A stretch of 37,615 nucleotides of DNA. Origin: a bacterium (GTDB lineage Bacteria; Bacillota_I; Bacilli_A; RF39; UBA660). The position numbers and the translations under genes are program-made. Location: the NCBI GenBank assembly GCA_030524925.1, contig JAUNFS010000008.1:1-37615 (forward strand). Reading direction: 5' to 3'. Position 1 is the stretch's first letter, and each line of letters opens with the position of its first letter. The notes under the pieces are model-generated. The model was not told the DNA's origin, made no database searches, and saw only the letters and a program-made list of their open reading frames with translations. Positions 8,264 through 16,716 of the stretch are shown here, one piece after another.

Positions 8264-9229
8264 CTATATTTCTCTAAATATTTGTCTTTGTTTAATTACT
8301 GCAAATGTAAATACGCCTATAATTAGTGATATTCCTAAAATTAAATAGTTATTTTCAATGCCTGTTTTAGGATTTTTTTCATCATTATTTGTACTATTAA
8401 TTTCTTCTGTTTTATTATCGTTTTTAACGTCATTATTATCATTAGATGAATCTCCACCTAAAGAATTTGCATAACCGTCAATTTTGGAAAAGTTTGCATT
8501 AGGATTAACTGTTATTTCGCCTATGATATAATACTCGTCTTCATTTTGAGTAAGTCCTGATATTTTGCTTATATCATTACTCATTTTATATGTGTAAGAA
8601 TTAATCATGTTTTCTTTATTATCACTGATAACTTTTGGAGTAGATAAGTCTCCGTATTGCTTTTTTACTACATCAAGAGCATACTGTCCAAATTCACTTT
8701 CTTTAATAACTAGTATTCCTTCACTACCTGAACCATCGGCATCATCCGGAATTATCATAAAGGTTGGTGTTAAACCATCTTCGCCAGCTTCACTTAAACC
8801 TAGAGTGAAAACGCTAAAAAGGAAATAAAATCCAGCATCTTCTATTTTAATATTGTTCATACTTGCGATTAGAAGATAACCCATCGCACCGATAGAGGTT
8901 CCGTTATCTTGTGCCTGATACTCCTCGTAGGTCATGCCTTTAAAGTAACGGCTATATGTTGTAAAGGTAATGGTATTATCATCATTGATTTTATAATAAG
9001 CTTTTTCGGTCTGTCCATCACTAGTTACCTCTAAAGTTTTATTAGTTTTATCTAATTTAATTTCGCCTTTAACCGTAGCATTTTCAGTAGTAGTTCCACT
9101 TTTTAAAGTTTCATATAATTTATTTACTTGTTTTTCTAATAGATCATCTGTTAGAGTTATTTGGGCTTTTACCGAAATTGGAATTAAGGCTAGAACCATT
9201 AGAACAATCTTTACTATATTCTTTTTCAT
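8264..9229 (-). CDS. Secreted surface protein with NPKTG sorting signal
   Basis: A signal peptide (MKKNIVKIVLMVLALIPISVKA) is followed by about 230 residues of unrecognised ectodomain and an Asn/Asp/Lys-rich linker (about 260-285). The C-terminal sorting signal is NPKTG, a hydrophobic segment (YLILGISLIIGVFTFAVI) and a basic tail. It is probably anchored to the wall by a sortase encoded elsewhere. It sits between the nucleoside kinase and gap with gaps of 13 bp on each side, so the three genes are probably cotranscribed. It shares the anchor type, but no obvious ectodomain sequence, with the 1868-3454 protein. Confidence 0.85.
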   Translation of the reverse strand: MKKNIVKIVLMVLALIPISVKAQITLTDDLLEKQVNKLYETLKSGTTTENATVKGEIKLDKTNKTLEVTSDGQTEKAYYKINDDNTITFTTYSRYFKGMTYEEYQAQDNGTSIGAMGYLLIASMNNIKIEDAGFYFLFSVFTLGLSEAGEDGLTPTFMIIPDDADGSGSEGILVIKESEFGQYALDVVKKQYGDLSTPKVISDNKENMINSYTYKMSNDISKISGLTQNEDEYYIIGEITVNPNANFSKIDGYANSLGGDSSNDNNDVKNDNKTEEINSTNNDEKNPKTGIENNYLILGISLIIGVFTFAVIKQRQIFREI

Positions 9230-9242
9230 TATTTACCTACTT

Positions 9243-10703
9243 TCATTCAAAATAACTTCCACCAATAAATTCTCTTAAGACGTTAGTATCAGTTACATAT
9301 TCACTTGGAATTGGGAAGAACATTTGTAATTCATTAATTAGTCTTCTTGCTTCTTTATAGTATTTTGAATCTATGGGTACACTATATAGAAGCGGTTCTA
9401 CATAAACTTTTAGGACGCCCATTTCATAGATGTAGGCAGTATTAATTATCATATCTGCTTGTGGTGTAAATGGGAAAATATATTTTGTTTCCCCTGCTCT
9501 TACGCTTTCCCAAGTTTTTAGGGTGTGAACTACATCATATCCTCTTGTTAAATTATCTCTTACAATTCTTCTAATTAATCTAATATCAACGGTTGATAAA
9601 TGATTATGTCTATCTATGTTTAGTGGAATAAACGGACTTAAGTAGATTTTCATTTTGTCTTTACTTGGAATGTGGCTTGTTAGTTTTTCATTTAAACAGT
9701 GTAAGCCTTCAATAAGTAAGATATCATTTTCTTTCATCGTAATATTTTTATCTTTGTATTCTTTATGACCAGTAAAGAAGTTAAATGTTGGAATGCAAAC
9801 GGTTTTACCTGCTAGTAAATCGTTTAACTGAGTATTAAAAAGATTTAAGTCTATGGCTTCTAAACATTCATAGTCTTTGTTACCTTGCTCATCTTTAGGC
9901 GTATCTTCTCTTTCTACAAAGTAGTCATCTAAACTTAAGTATATTGGATTTAGTCCTAGAGAGCTTAAGTAAAGTGATAGCTTTCTAGTTGTTGTAGTTT
10001 TACCACTTGATGATGGGCCGCCTAGTAAAATAAGCTTTTTTTGTTCTCTTTTAATGGTTTTAGCGGCTTCACAGATTTGATCGTCCATTACTATATCGTT
10101 TCTTTTGATTAACGTTTTAATCATACTATTGGAAATAGCTTTGTTTAAGTCAGCAGCATAAATTATATTTTGGGTTTTAAGCCACGAACGATATTCAGAA
10201 AAGCTTTTAATAATTAATTCTTGATGAACATATTTTGGTACGACATAATCGTCATTTATTGGAAATGTTAGTACTAGATTATTATTTTCTAAATAGTTTA
10301 AATCAAAGGTTTTTAGTTCACCAGTTGTTGCTGGCATATCACTCATAAAATAGTTATAGTAACCAAGAAGTTCATACATAGTTACAGTTTTACCATTTTG
10401 ATTTTGAATATTTCCAGCTTTTTCTAAGAAGTTCTTTTTGATGTAATAATTATAAGCATCTTCTTTAGTAACTACTTTTTTAGAAATCTTATGATTTTCA
10501 CTGATGATAGTTTGCATAGTATTTTTGAGATTAGTTATATCTTCTTCACTTAAATTTCTTTCAGTCATAACATGACAGTACAGACCTTTATCTATTGAGT
10601 TTAGATAATGAATATCACAGTTATAGAGTTTTTTTACAGCTACATATAAAACGAATTTTAAACCTGCTTGATATTTTTTTTGAACATATCTATCTAGTAG
10701 CAT
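9243..10703 (-). CDS. Uridine kinase-like nucleoside kinase
   Basis: The C-terminal half is a P-loop kinase of the uridine kinase/phosphoribulokinase family: Walker A in GGPSSSGKTTTT (about residues 225-235), LSLDDYF, and LLIEGLHCLN. The N-terminal half resembles the second additional domain of threonyl-tRNA synthetase (YNCDIHYLNS, KGLYCHV). Related proteins of about 550 aa usually start with a TGS domain; here the protein is 486 aa and that domain is absent. It probably phosphorylates a nucleoside such as uridine or cytidine; the exact substrate is not shown. It is the first gene of the unit with the surface protein and gap. Confidence 0.87.
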   Translation of the reverse strand: MLLDRYVQKKYQAGLKFVLYVAVKKLYNCDIHYLNSIDKGLYCHVMTERNLSEEDITNLKNTMQTIISENHKISKKVVTKEDAYNYYIKKNFLEKAGNIQNQNGKTVTMYELLGYYNYFMSDMPATTGELKTFDLNYLENNNLVLTFPINDDYVVPKYVHQELIIKSFSEYRSWLKTQNIIYAADLNKAISNSMIKTLIKRNDIVMDDQICEAAKTIKREQKKLILLGGPSSSGKTTTTRKLSLYLSSLGLNPIYLSLDDYFVEREDTPKDEQGNKDYECLEAIDLNLFNTQLNDLLAGKTVCIPTFNFFTGHKEYKDKNITMKENDILLIEGLHCLNEKLTSHIPSKDKMKIYLSPFIPLNIDRHNHLSTVDIRLIRRIVRDNLTRGYDVVHTLKTWESVRAGETKYIFPFTPQADMIINTAYIYEMGVLKVYVEPLLYSVPIDSKYYKEARRLINELQMFFPIPSEYVTDTNVLREFIGGSYFE

Positions 10704-10731
10704 ATTAACACTTCCCTTTATTCTATAGTTA

Positions 10732-10740
10732 AGTATATCA
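10732..10740 (-). promoter_or_regulatory. Putative extended -10 promoter of the nucleoside kinase unit
   Basis: TGA followed by TATACT on the minus strand, 29 bp before the start codon. No good -35 box is visible; A/T tracts lie upstream. Confidence 0.4.
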
Positions 10741-10772
10741 AATTATGGCGAAAAAAAAAACTCTTTTTTATG

Positions 10773-10778
10773 TATAAT
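10773..10778 (+). promoter_or_regulatory. Putative -10 box of clpP
   Basis: A perfect TATAAT 40 bp before the ATG. There is no clear -35, so this is a weak call. Confidence 0.4.
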
Positions 10779-10817
10779 TTTGAGGCTTTTTATTTAAAAT
10801 AGTATTAGGTGAAAAAA

Positions 10818-11393
10818 ATGGTTCTAATACCCAATATAATTGATAGAAGTATTAGTGGTGATAAGATATATGACATTTATACAAAGCTACTTGCTAATAG
10901 GATTATTTTTTTAAGTGGTGAGATTAATAGTGATTTAGCTAATTTAGTAGTTTCTGAACTTTTATATTTAGATTCTTTAAGTCATGATGATATTTTTATT
11001 TATATTAATTCTCCAGGTGGTGAGGTTACTAGTGGACTTGCTATTTATGATACGATGAATTATGTAAAAAGTAATGTGGCGACTGTTGCTACTGGGTTAT
11101 GTGCTAGTATGGCGGCAATTATTTTAGCTGCTGGTGAAAAAGGTAAAAGAATGGCTTTACCAAATTCTGAGGTGATGATACATCAAGTTTTGGGTGGCAC
11201 TCAAGGACAAGCAACAGATATTAAAATTCAGGCAGAGAGAATATTAAAGATGAAAAGTAAACTTAATGGAATACTTTCTAAGTTAACTGGTAAAAATATC
11301 AAAAAAATAGATAATGATACAGAAAGAGATCATTATCTAGATGCTAAGGAAGCACTTAGCTATGGAATAATTGATAAGATACTTAATCAATAA
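10818..11393 (+). CDS. clpP: ATP-dependent Clp protease proteolytic subunit
   Basis: ClpP is the barrel-shaped serine peptidase that degrades proteins unfolded by Clp ATPases. The catalytic triad is complete: Ser97 in GLCASMAA, His122 in IHQVLGG and Asp171 in ERDHYLD. The NSPGGEVTSG and YINSPGG motifs are also present. A GTG at 10809 extends the frame, but it forms part of the ribosome binding site AGGTGA, which lies six bases before the ATG at 10818, giving 191 aa. The gene stands alone; its end overlaps the end of the convergent 11383-12516 gene by 11 bp. Confidence 0.95.
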   Translation: MVLIPNIIDRSISGDKIYDIYTKLLANRIIFLSGEINSDLANLVVSELLYLDSLSHDDIFIYINSPGGEVTSGLAIYDTMNYVKSNVATVATGLCASMAAIILAAGEKGKRMALPNSEVMIHQVLGGTQGQATDIKIQAERILKMKSKLNGILSKLTGKNIKKIDNDTERDHYLDAKEALSYGIIDKILNQ

Positions 11394-12516
11394 CACTATT
11401 TAAATTAATAGCGCTACTTCTACCAATATTACCTACTTTATCTTTAGTCCATACATAGTAAGTACCATTTTCGGTAATTTGATAACTAAGCTTATCAAAT
11501 TTTTTTGTTTCTTCTATTATTACCCAGTTACTAGGAGCACTAGTAGTTTTAGATATTTGATATGCTACTACGCCACTTTCGTTATCGGTTATCTGACCAG
11601 TTAATATTTTAGTTTTTTCATCAAACGAAATATTATTTACCTTTGGTGCAGTACTATCAATATTATTAATAACTAGTTCTTTTTTACTCATATTATTTGA
11701 TAAATCTTTAACGCAGATATAATAAGTACCATTTTCAGTTATTTCTTCTTCAATTAAATTTAAATTAGTATTTTTAAATGAAGAACAGTTAGTATCTACT
11801 GCATAAGAAGCGATACCTGAGTCATCATCTAAAATATTAGCTTTTAATGTTACTCTTTTTACGTATTTATCTTTATTATAAGAGATATTTTCTATTTTTG
11901 GTGCTGTATCATCTACAATAAATATATTTGATGAATACTCTTCGTTATTATAGATATAAGTTATTTCATGGATGCCGATTGAATTAAATGTGTAGTCGCT
12001 TTTTAGTTTAATGTTATCAGTAGTTAAAGCGTCTTTTTCTACTTTACCATCTTTAGTAATACATAATTTATTAGTGTTAATTATATCTTCTAAAGAGTAC
12101 TTAATATCACTGATGTTATAGATTAGAGTTTTAATATTTAAACCATCTTTAAAATTATTTGGATAATCTATAACGTAATTATTATACTCATCTAAAGAGA
12201 TACCGATAGTTTCAATAGATGCTTCTTCTTTAGTTTTAGGATTAATTAAGTTAGCCACTAAATAGTTATCATCTTCTAATTCTTTAATAGAAATTGTATA
12301 GTAGAAATAATCACTACTTAATTTATCTTTAATATCTTTATGAGCATTTAAATATTTAGTAGTGCTATTAATAATTAAAGCTTTATAGTCATTATACTTA
12401 CTTAGTTTATTCTTATTAATGTAGTTATTAACAATCAGAAAAATACTTACTATAAAAAGTATAATAAGTATTGTAATTGTTATTTTATCTACATAAGAAT
12501 GTTCTTTATTTTTCAT
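11383..12516 (-). CDS. Membrane-anchored protein with two Ig-like repeats
   Basis: There is one N-terminal membrane segment (about residues 10-31, ITITILIILFIVSIFLIV) and no cleavage site, so most of the protein is probably outside the cell. After about 200 unrecognised residues come two repeats of the bacterial Ig-like type, each with a TAPK start, a D(D/N)ESG- or DDSGIA-like turn and an ENGTYY(I/V) strand (about 205-285 and 290-370). Such repeats are common in adhesins and other surface proteins. AGGTGA before the ATG supports the start. It lies 127 bp downstream of the 12644-14656 gene on the same strand. Its function is unknown. Confidence 0.75.
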   Translation of the reverse strand: MKNKEHSYVDKITITILIILFIVSIFLIVNNYINKNKLSKYNDYKALIINSTTKYLNAHKDIKDKLSSDYFYYTISIKELEDDNYLVANLINPKTKEEASIETIGISLDEYNNYVIDYPNNFKDGLNIKTLIYNISDIKYSLEDIINTNKLCITKDGKVEKDALTTDNIKLKSDYTFNSIGIHEITYIYNNEEYSSNIFIVDDTAPKIENISYNKDKYVKRVTLKANILDDDSGIASYAVDTNCSSFKNTNLNLIEEEITENGTYYICVKDLSNNMSKKELVINNIDSTAPKVNNISFDEKTKILTGQITDNESGVVAYQISKTTSAPSNWVIIEETKKFDKLSYQITENGTYYVWTKDKVGNIGRSSAINLNSVID

Positions 12517-12566
12517 ATTTCACCTGTTATTTTGTGGGATTTTATTTTTTACCTTATTTTCTCGTT

Positions 12567-12594
12567 TTGTCCCTCAAAAGGTTTTTCGGGACAA
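12567..12594. repeat. Near-perfect hairpin downstream of the variable-protein gene
   Basis: TTGTCCC and GGGACAA form a perfect 7-bp stem, with AAAA/TTTT able to extend it internally. Neither strand has a T-run after the stem, so it is not a normal terminator. It lies about 50 bp past the stop codon of the gene with the pyrimidine-ending codon tract. Hairpins just downstream of the variable repeat are known in DGRs. Confidence 0.7.
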
Positions 12595-12643
12595 GAGACG
12601 TCAAACGATTTAACAGTACCACTATTTTTTTTACTCAACCAAA

Positions 12644-14656
12644 CTACTCTACAACATAAGGGCTTGTTCTTGTCCCTTTTCCAGATGCAATCGGTACTGT
12701 TGACTTAAGTGATAGAGAAGGCCGCCCACCGCCGTCGTAGTAAACATCGCCGCCGTCAAGGACGCTGTCGTTGCCATCAACAACCCAAACGATAGCGCCG
12801 AAGCCACTAAAGTCGAACGGAGACAAAGCCCACCACCATGTGTTCTCGGTATTTTTTAATAAATAATAACTAAAATTAACATTTCCACCACCTGCATATA
12901 CTATTTCATCTGCAGTAAGTAATCCGACCTTTTTATCTAAATCTCCATTACCGTTTATTTTATCATTTACAGTATATTTAGAAAGTTTACCACCAAGATT
13001 ATCATTTGGACATATTAATGATGGGCTATCACCTAACGGTATAACAGCTTCTGCATCAATTATTCTTTGTGTAGTACCATAATAATTTACATTTAATCCA
13101 TATCCATAATTTGTTCCAAGCGTCGATCCAAATGGATTAAATGATGTATCATTTACTGTACTTTTATCATTACACCATATTGTATCAGCTATATAACTAT
13201 CATAATTAGCTATGTTATTATCATACCATTCTTCAAGATACTTTAATATCGTACTTTTATTGATATTTGCATGAGCATTAGCATATGATGCTGAAGCAGT
13301 CCACGTGCCTCTAGCACTGGTACAAGCATTTTGATTAGCGGATGTTCCATTGGAGCATCCAACATTACCATACATTAATCCAACAAATGCATTATCGCCA
13401 TAAGCATAATTAAATTTGCTTTCACCAATGATTGCCGCATCACCACTATCATTAGCTTCTGCACATGGATTAGTATTTCCCTCTGTATTATTATTGAAAA
13501 GTGCTAACTTTATTGAACCATCACCAGTTACTCTCACTATTCGCCAGCATTTATTAGCAAATTCTACATAATTGTTTTCTACTGCTCCTCTAAAATAATA
13601 ACTCGTACCATAATCATCGGCAGTACTTGCCATAACTGCCTCAGTCTCTTCAGGGAATGTTTTCATTCCACCAGATATTTTACTATATGTAAATCTATCT
13701 GCACTAGTTTCTCTTATCAAAAGAAGTTGTTTCTTATTTGTGGTTTCAAGAAGTTCATCAGTAGTTGATTTTACATCAGAGTAATCATACGCCGAACTAA
13801 CCATATACTTTCCTTTTAATGTGCTCAATCCTTCACTATATTTTACCTTCTTTGGATTTTCAATTGTATATGTTCCATCTGCATTTACTTTATATGTATC
13901 ACCGTATGTATAATACGCATTAGCATTAAATACAAATGATGGAAAGGTATCGTTTATACTATAACTTGTCGCAGCTCCAGGTGGCGTTAATGTTTCTCTT
14001 AATTTATTATCTCTTCTTATTGCTGCAAGTAGTGTTCCGTCTGCTGCTTCGTTCCAGCCATTAGGTGTTGCTGGGTCTTTGATTGCTACTGTTGCTACTA
14101 CTATTTTGCCTTCCCATTTTTTGTTTAAGCCTTGTTCTATATTTGTATCAGCATCTAACCATATTCTTAAGTCGTAAGTAAATTCTTGTTTAGGTCCCAT
14201 TTTTATCTCTAGTAGTTTGTAACCTTTTCTAGAGTTATCTAAATCTACTAGTTCTTGATTTCCTAGGTGCATATTGCTTTGTGTTAAAACATCACTTTTT
14301 GATAAATTTACTTTTACATAATCATCTTTTAAATATGTTGTACTTATTTGAGTGCGGTATTCACTATCTATTGTAATTGTTGCTTTTACGTAACCAGTAC
14401 AGTTGTTTTTGATAGTAAATGTGTATGGAGTTCCTTTAATACCTTCTTCATCAGTTACTGGGTAAACGTCTGTTAGAGCTATTTTTGATGTTTGCTCAGT
14501 TAGTGTTATACTAAAGCAAGTTCTTGATGCTAAGCTGTTGTTATCTGATTGAGATAAAACTAGTCTAAAATAAGCATAAGATACTCCTATTATACAGATT
14601 ACTGTTATTAGTAATGTTACATAGATTTTGATTTTTTTATCGTTATTATTTTCCAT
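12644..14656 (-). CDS. Secreted C-type-lectin-fold-like protein, putative DGR target
   Basis: The N-terminus has a short basic start and a membrane segment ending in GVSYAYF, like the signal sequences of TasA/SipW-type secreted proteins. A beta-rich domain follows (about 30-200). From about residue 340 the protein shares a long C-terminal domain with the two proteins at 33959-37519 (YFRGAVENNYVEFANKCWRI, ADTIWCND, GKLSKYTVND, KVGLLTADE). Its end (WWWALSPF ... GRPSLSLKS ... SPYVVE) is the layout of FGE/C-type-lectin-like variable domains. Residues 614-643 are encoded by 29 of 30 NNY codons. It probably binds a ligand outside the cell; the ligand is unknown. AGGGTG before the ATG supports the start. 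Confidence 0.8.
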   Translation of the reverse strand: MENNNDKKIKIYVTLLITVICIIGVSYAYFRLVLSQSDNNSLASRTCFSITLTEQTSKIALTDVYPVTDEEGIKGTPYTFTIKNNCTGYVKATITIDSEYRTQISTTYLKDDYVKVNLSKSDVLTQSNMHLGNQELVDLDNSRKGYKLLEIKMGPKQEFTYDLRIWLDADTNIEQGLNKKWEGKIVVATVAIKDPATPNGWNEAADGTLLAAIRRDNKLRETLTPPGAATSYSINDTFPSFVFNANAYYTYGDTYKVNADGTYTIENPKKVKYSEGLSTLKGKYMVSSAYDYSDVKSTTDELLETTNKKQLLLIRETSADRFTYSKISGGMKTFPEETEAVMASTADDYGTSYYFRGAVENNYVEFANKCWRIVRVTGDGSIKLALFNNNTEGNTNPCAEANDSGDAAIIGESKFNYAYGDNAFVGLMYGNVGCSNGTSANQNACTSARGTWTASASYANAHANINKSTILKYLEEWYDNNIANYDSYIADTIWCNDKSTVNDTSFNPFGSTLGTNYGYGLNVNYYGTTQRIIDAEAVIPLGDSPSLICPNDNLGGKLSKYTVNDKINGNGDLDKKVGLLTADEIVYAGGGNVNFSYYLLKNTENTWWWALSPFDFSGFGAIVWVVDGNDSVLDGGDVYYDGGGRPSLSLKSTVPIASGKGTRTSPYVVE
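12728..12817 (-). other. Candidate DGR variable region (VR)
   Basis: These 30 codons (residues 614-643 of the preceding gene) end in C or T in 29 cases, TGG being the only exception, and 18 end in C. GC is 50 of 90 bases, against an AT-rich background. All 29 can be reached from AAC or AAT by changing the first two bases, which is the pattern left by adenine-specific mutagenic retrohoming. The matching stretch of the 33959-35734 gene does not show this. No template repeat or reverse transcriptase was found in the window. Confidence 0.65.
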
Positions 14657-14680
14657 ATTTACACCCTATTTTCTTACTTA

Positions 14681-14710
14681 ATTATATAAAATTATGTAGG
14701 TAGTAGTCAA
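14681..14710 (-). promoter_or_regulatory. Sigma-A promoter of the 12644-14656 gene
   Basis: TTGACT (14710-14705), an 18-bp spacer and TATAAT (14686-14681), 25 bp before the start codon. Confidence 0.65.
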
Positions 14711-14717
14711 GGATGAA

Positions 14718-15623
14718 TTATTTTTTGTTTTGGTGTTTGCTTACTAGTTCGTTTAGTTTACGCATGTGATGGTTGATTCCTGATTTAGTTATTGGTTTGC
14801 CAGTTTCTAGGCTGATAATTTCTGCTAGTTGTCCTAGAGATGTGTCCGGATATTTCTTTTTGTAGTTTAGAATTTCCTTGGATTTATCGTCTAATAGATT
14901 AAATAAATCGTTGTCTTCTAAGTATTTGATATTATCTAAAACTATTTTGCTTGATTTAAGAGTTTTTTCCATGTTTGCTTGTTCACAGTTGTTTAGTCTA
15001 TTTACCATGTTTTTGTGGTCTTTATAAATTCTGATGTCTTCAAAGTAAAATAATGAGTTTACTGCTCCTAGTGATTTAATAAAGTCAGCTATGTTTTCAC
15101 TAGATTTAATATAAATCATGTATTCTCTTTCTCTTTTTAGGATTTTACTTTTTAGTTTTAAGCTTAGTAGAACGTCATTAATAGTATTTGCATCTTTTTC
15201 TTCTTTAACTAGAAATTCTAAGTGATATTGATTTTTCTTTGGGTCATTTATACTACCACATGATAAAAATACACCTTTTAAGAATGCTCTTTTGGCTTCA
15301 TTACTTTCAGTTTTAATGTTTTCTAGGGTTCCTTTGATGTCAGCGATGATTGTGTCTAGTTTCTCTTTGATTTCTAAGATATATAAGTTTCTTACTTTAA
15401 ATCTTTTCATGGTTCTAGTTGTTAGTTTAATATCAATGTTATAGATTTCTTTTAAGTTTTTAAAGACCCATCTTGCAACAGAGGCATTGATGATAGTTAC
15501 TGATAAAGTGTCATTTTGAATGGCACTATTAAAATGCAGATATGTACATACTGCGGTTAATTCTTCTGGTACGTTTTGAAAGTCTTTAGTTATTTCTTCT
15601 TTGATTTGCGTTGTATAAGTCAT
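14718..15623 (-). CDS. whiA: DNA-binding protein WhiA
   Basis: WhiA joins a degenerate LAGLIDADG homing-endonuclease fold (about residues 90-190) to a C-terminal helix-turn-helix. In Firmicutes it influences cell division and chromosome segregation. Recognisable parts are the N-terminal FTxQIKEE-like start (YTTQIKEEITKDF), RAFLKGVFLSCGSINDP and YHLEFLV, and the C-terminal LAEIISLETGKPITKSGINHHMRK segment, which is the HTH. The length of 301 aa is typical. Its ATG overlaps the TGA of yvcK (ATGA), so the two are translationally coupled. The usual upstream partner rapZ is not here. Confidence 0.95.
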   Translation of the reverse strand: MTYTTQIKEEITKDFQNVPEELTAVCTYLHFNSAIQNDTLSVTIINASVARWVFKNLKEIYNIDIKLTTRTMKRFKVRNLYILEIKEKLDTIIADIKGTLENIKTESNEAKRAFLKGVFLSCGSINDPKKNQYHLEFLVKEEKDANTINDVLLSLKLKSKILKREREYMIYIKSSENIADFIKSLGAVNSLFYFEDIRIYKDHKNMVNRLNNCEQANMEKTLKSSKIVLDNIKYLEDNDLFNLLDDKSKEILNYKKKYPDTSLGQLAEIISLETGKPITKSGINHHMRKLNELVSKHQNKK

Positions 15624-16564
15624 TGTTCATCTCTTTTCATTAGATATGAGAATATTAAGTATGCTGTTTTTAATGAGTCGTGTCTAATTATTCCTTCTTC
15701 TAGAGTAAATATTTTATCTGCTAGAAGTTCTACGTTCATATCTTTTATTTTTCTTTTATCTAGTTTTACTTGATCTTTTTGTTCTTTAGTCATGTATTTT
15801 TTTAGTTCTTTTTGTGGAAGATGTGAATTATTAGCAATTACGGCATCTATTTTTACGTATCTTTCTAAAACTTTTAAGTGGTCTGATACGCCAAAGTTAT
15901 CAGTTTCTCCTGGCTGAGTAAATAGATTTGCGATATACATTTTAGGAGCAGATGAGGCGTTTATTTTTTCGGCTACTTCAGGAATAATTAAGTGTGGCAA
16001 GATACTTGTATAAAGTGATCCTGGACTAAAAATAATTAAGTCTGCTTCTTCTATTGCTTTAAATACTTTTTTATTTACTTTTATTTTTTTGTTGTAAGTT
16101 AATTCAGTTATTGGTTTACCGTTTTGAGTAATTTGTTCTTCCCCTACTATTTTTTTACCATCAGCATAGTGCCCAACAATTTCAATAACATCTTCACTTA
16201 TTGGAAGGATTGTACCTTTAATGTTTAACATACCACACATGATATTTATGGCGTCAGTTAGATTTCCTTTTATGTCGTATAGAGCTGCTAGAAGAAAGTT
16301 TTTTACAGCGTGATTTTCTAAACTGGTATTTTTAAAACGGTATCTCAGTAGTTTCTTGATGTCTTCACTAGTATTAGCCATACTAATCATTACGGTTGCT
16401 ATATCGCCTATTGCGGGAATGTTCATTTCTTTTTTTAGAATACCTGTTGATGAGCCATTATCACTTACTGAAATAATTGCGGTTACGTTTACAGGAAATA
16501 ATTTTAAACCTTTTAAGATGTGAGATAAGCCAGTGCCACCTCCAAAAACAACTACATTTTTCAT
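15620..16564 (-). CDS. yvcK: YvcK/CofD-like protein (gluconeogenesis factor)
   Basis: YvcK proteins are CofD-like UDP-sugar-binding proteins needed for cell shape and growth on gluconeogenic carbon sources. The protein begins with FGGGTGLSHILKGLK and continues with ISVSDNGSSTG and IPAIGDI, all diagnostic. IFSPGSLYTSILPHL and MYIANLFTQPGETDNF follow at about 180-230. The length of 314 aa is normal. AGGTGAT before the ATG is a good ribosome binding site, and a -35/-10 pair lies 17-45 bp upstream. It is the first gene of a yvcK-whiA pair. Confidence 0.95.
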   Translation of the reverse strand: MKNVVVFGGGTGLSHILKGLKLFPVNVTAIISVSDNGSSTGILKKEMNIPAIGDIATVMISMANTSEDIKKLLRYRFKNTSLENHAVKNFLLAALYDIKGNLTDAINIMCGMLNIKGTILPISEDVIEIVGHYADGKKIVGEEQITQNGKPITELTYNKKIKVNKKVFKAIEEADLIIFSPGSLYTSILPHLIIPEVAEKINASSAPKMYIANLFTQPGETDNFGVSDHLKVLERYVKIDAVIANNSHLPQKELKKYMTKEQKDQVKLDKRKIKDMNVELLADKIFTLEEGIIRHDSLKTAYLIFSYLMKRDEQ

Positions 16565-16580
16565 TTAATCACCTACTGGT

Positions 16581-16609
16581 ATAATATAATATTATTGATT
16601 TTTTAGCAA
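16581..16609 (-). promoter_or_regulatory. Putative sigma-A promoter of yvcK-whiA
   Basis: TTGCTA (16609-16604), a 17-bp spacer and TATTAT (16586-16581). Confidence 0.45.
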
Positions 16610-16642
16610 GAAATTCGGCAAATTATAGCGTAAAATTTAAGT

Positions 16643-16688
16643 TGTTAAAGATTTTTAACATTTTAAAGTGCAAAATTTGCACTTTAAA
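16643..16688. repeat. Two adjacent inverted repeats between the peptidase and yvcK genes
   Basis: TGTTAAA/TTTAACA with a 4-bp spacer (16643-16660) is followed, 1 bp later, by a 27-bp palindrome with perfect 13-bp arms (TTTAAAGTGCAAA/TTTGCACTTTAAA, 16662-16688). No strong T-run follows on either strand. They could form a weak terminator for the peptidase gene or operators; I cannot decide. Confidence 0.7.
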
Positions 16689-16716
16689 GGGATTTGTTTG
16701 CACTTAAAAAGTGGTA

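Noticed and set aside
12567-12594. Hairpin as an ordinary terminator of the 12644-14656 gene
   Set aside because: There is no T-run on the minus strand after the stem (AACGAGAAAATAAGG follows), so it is listed as a repeat instead.
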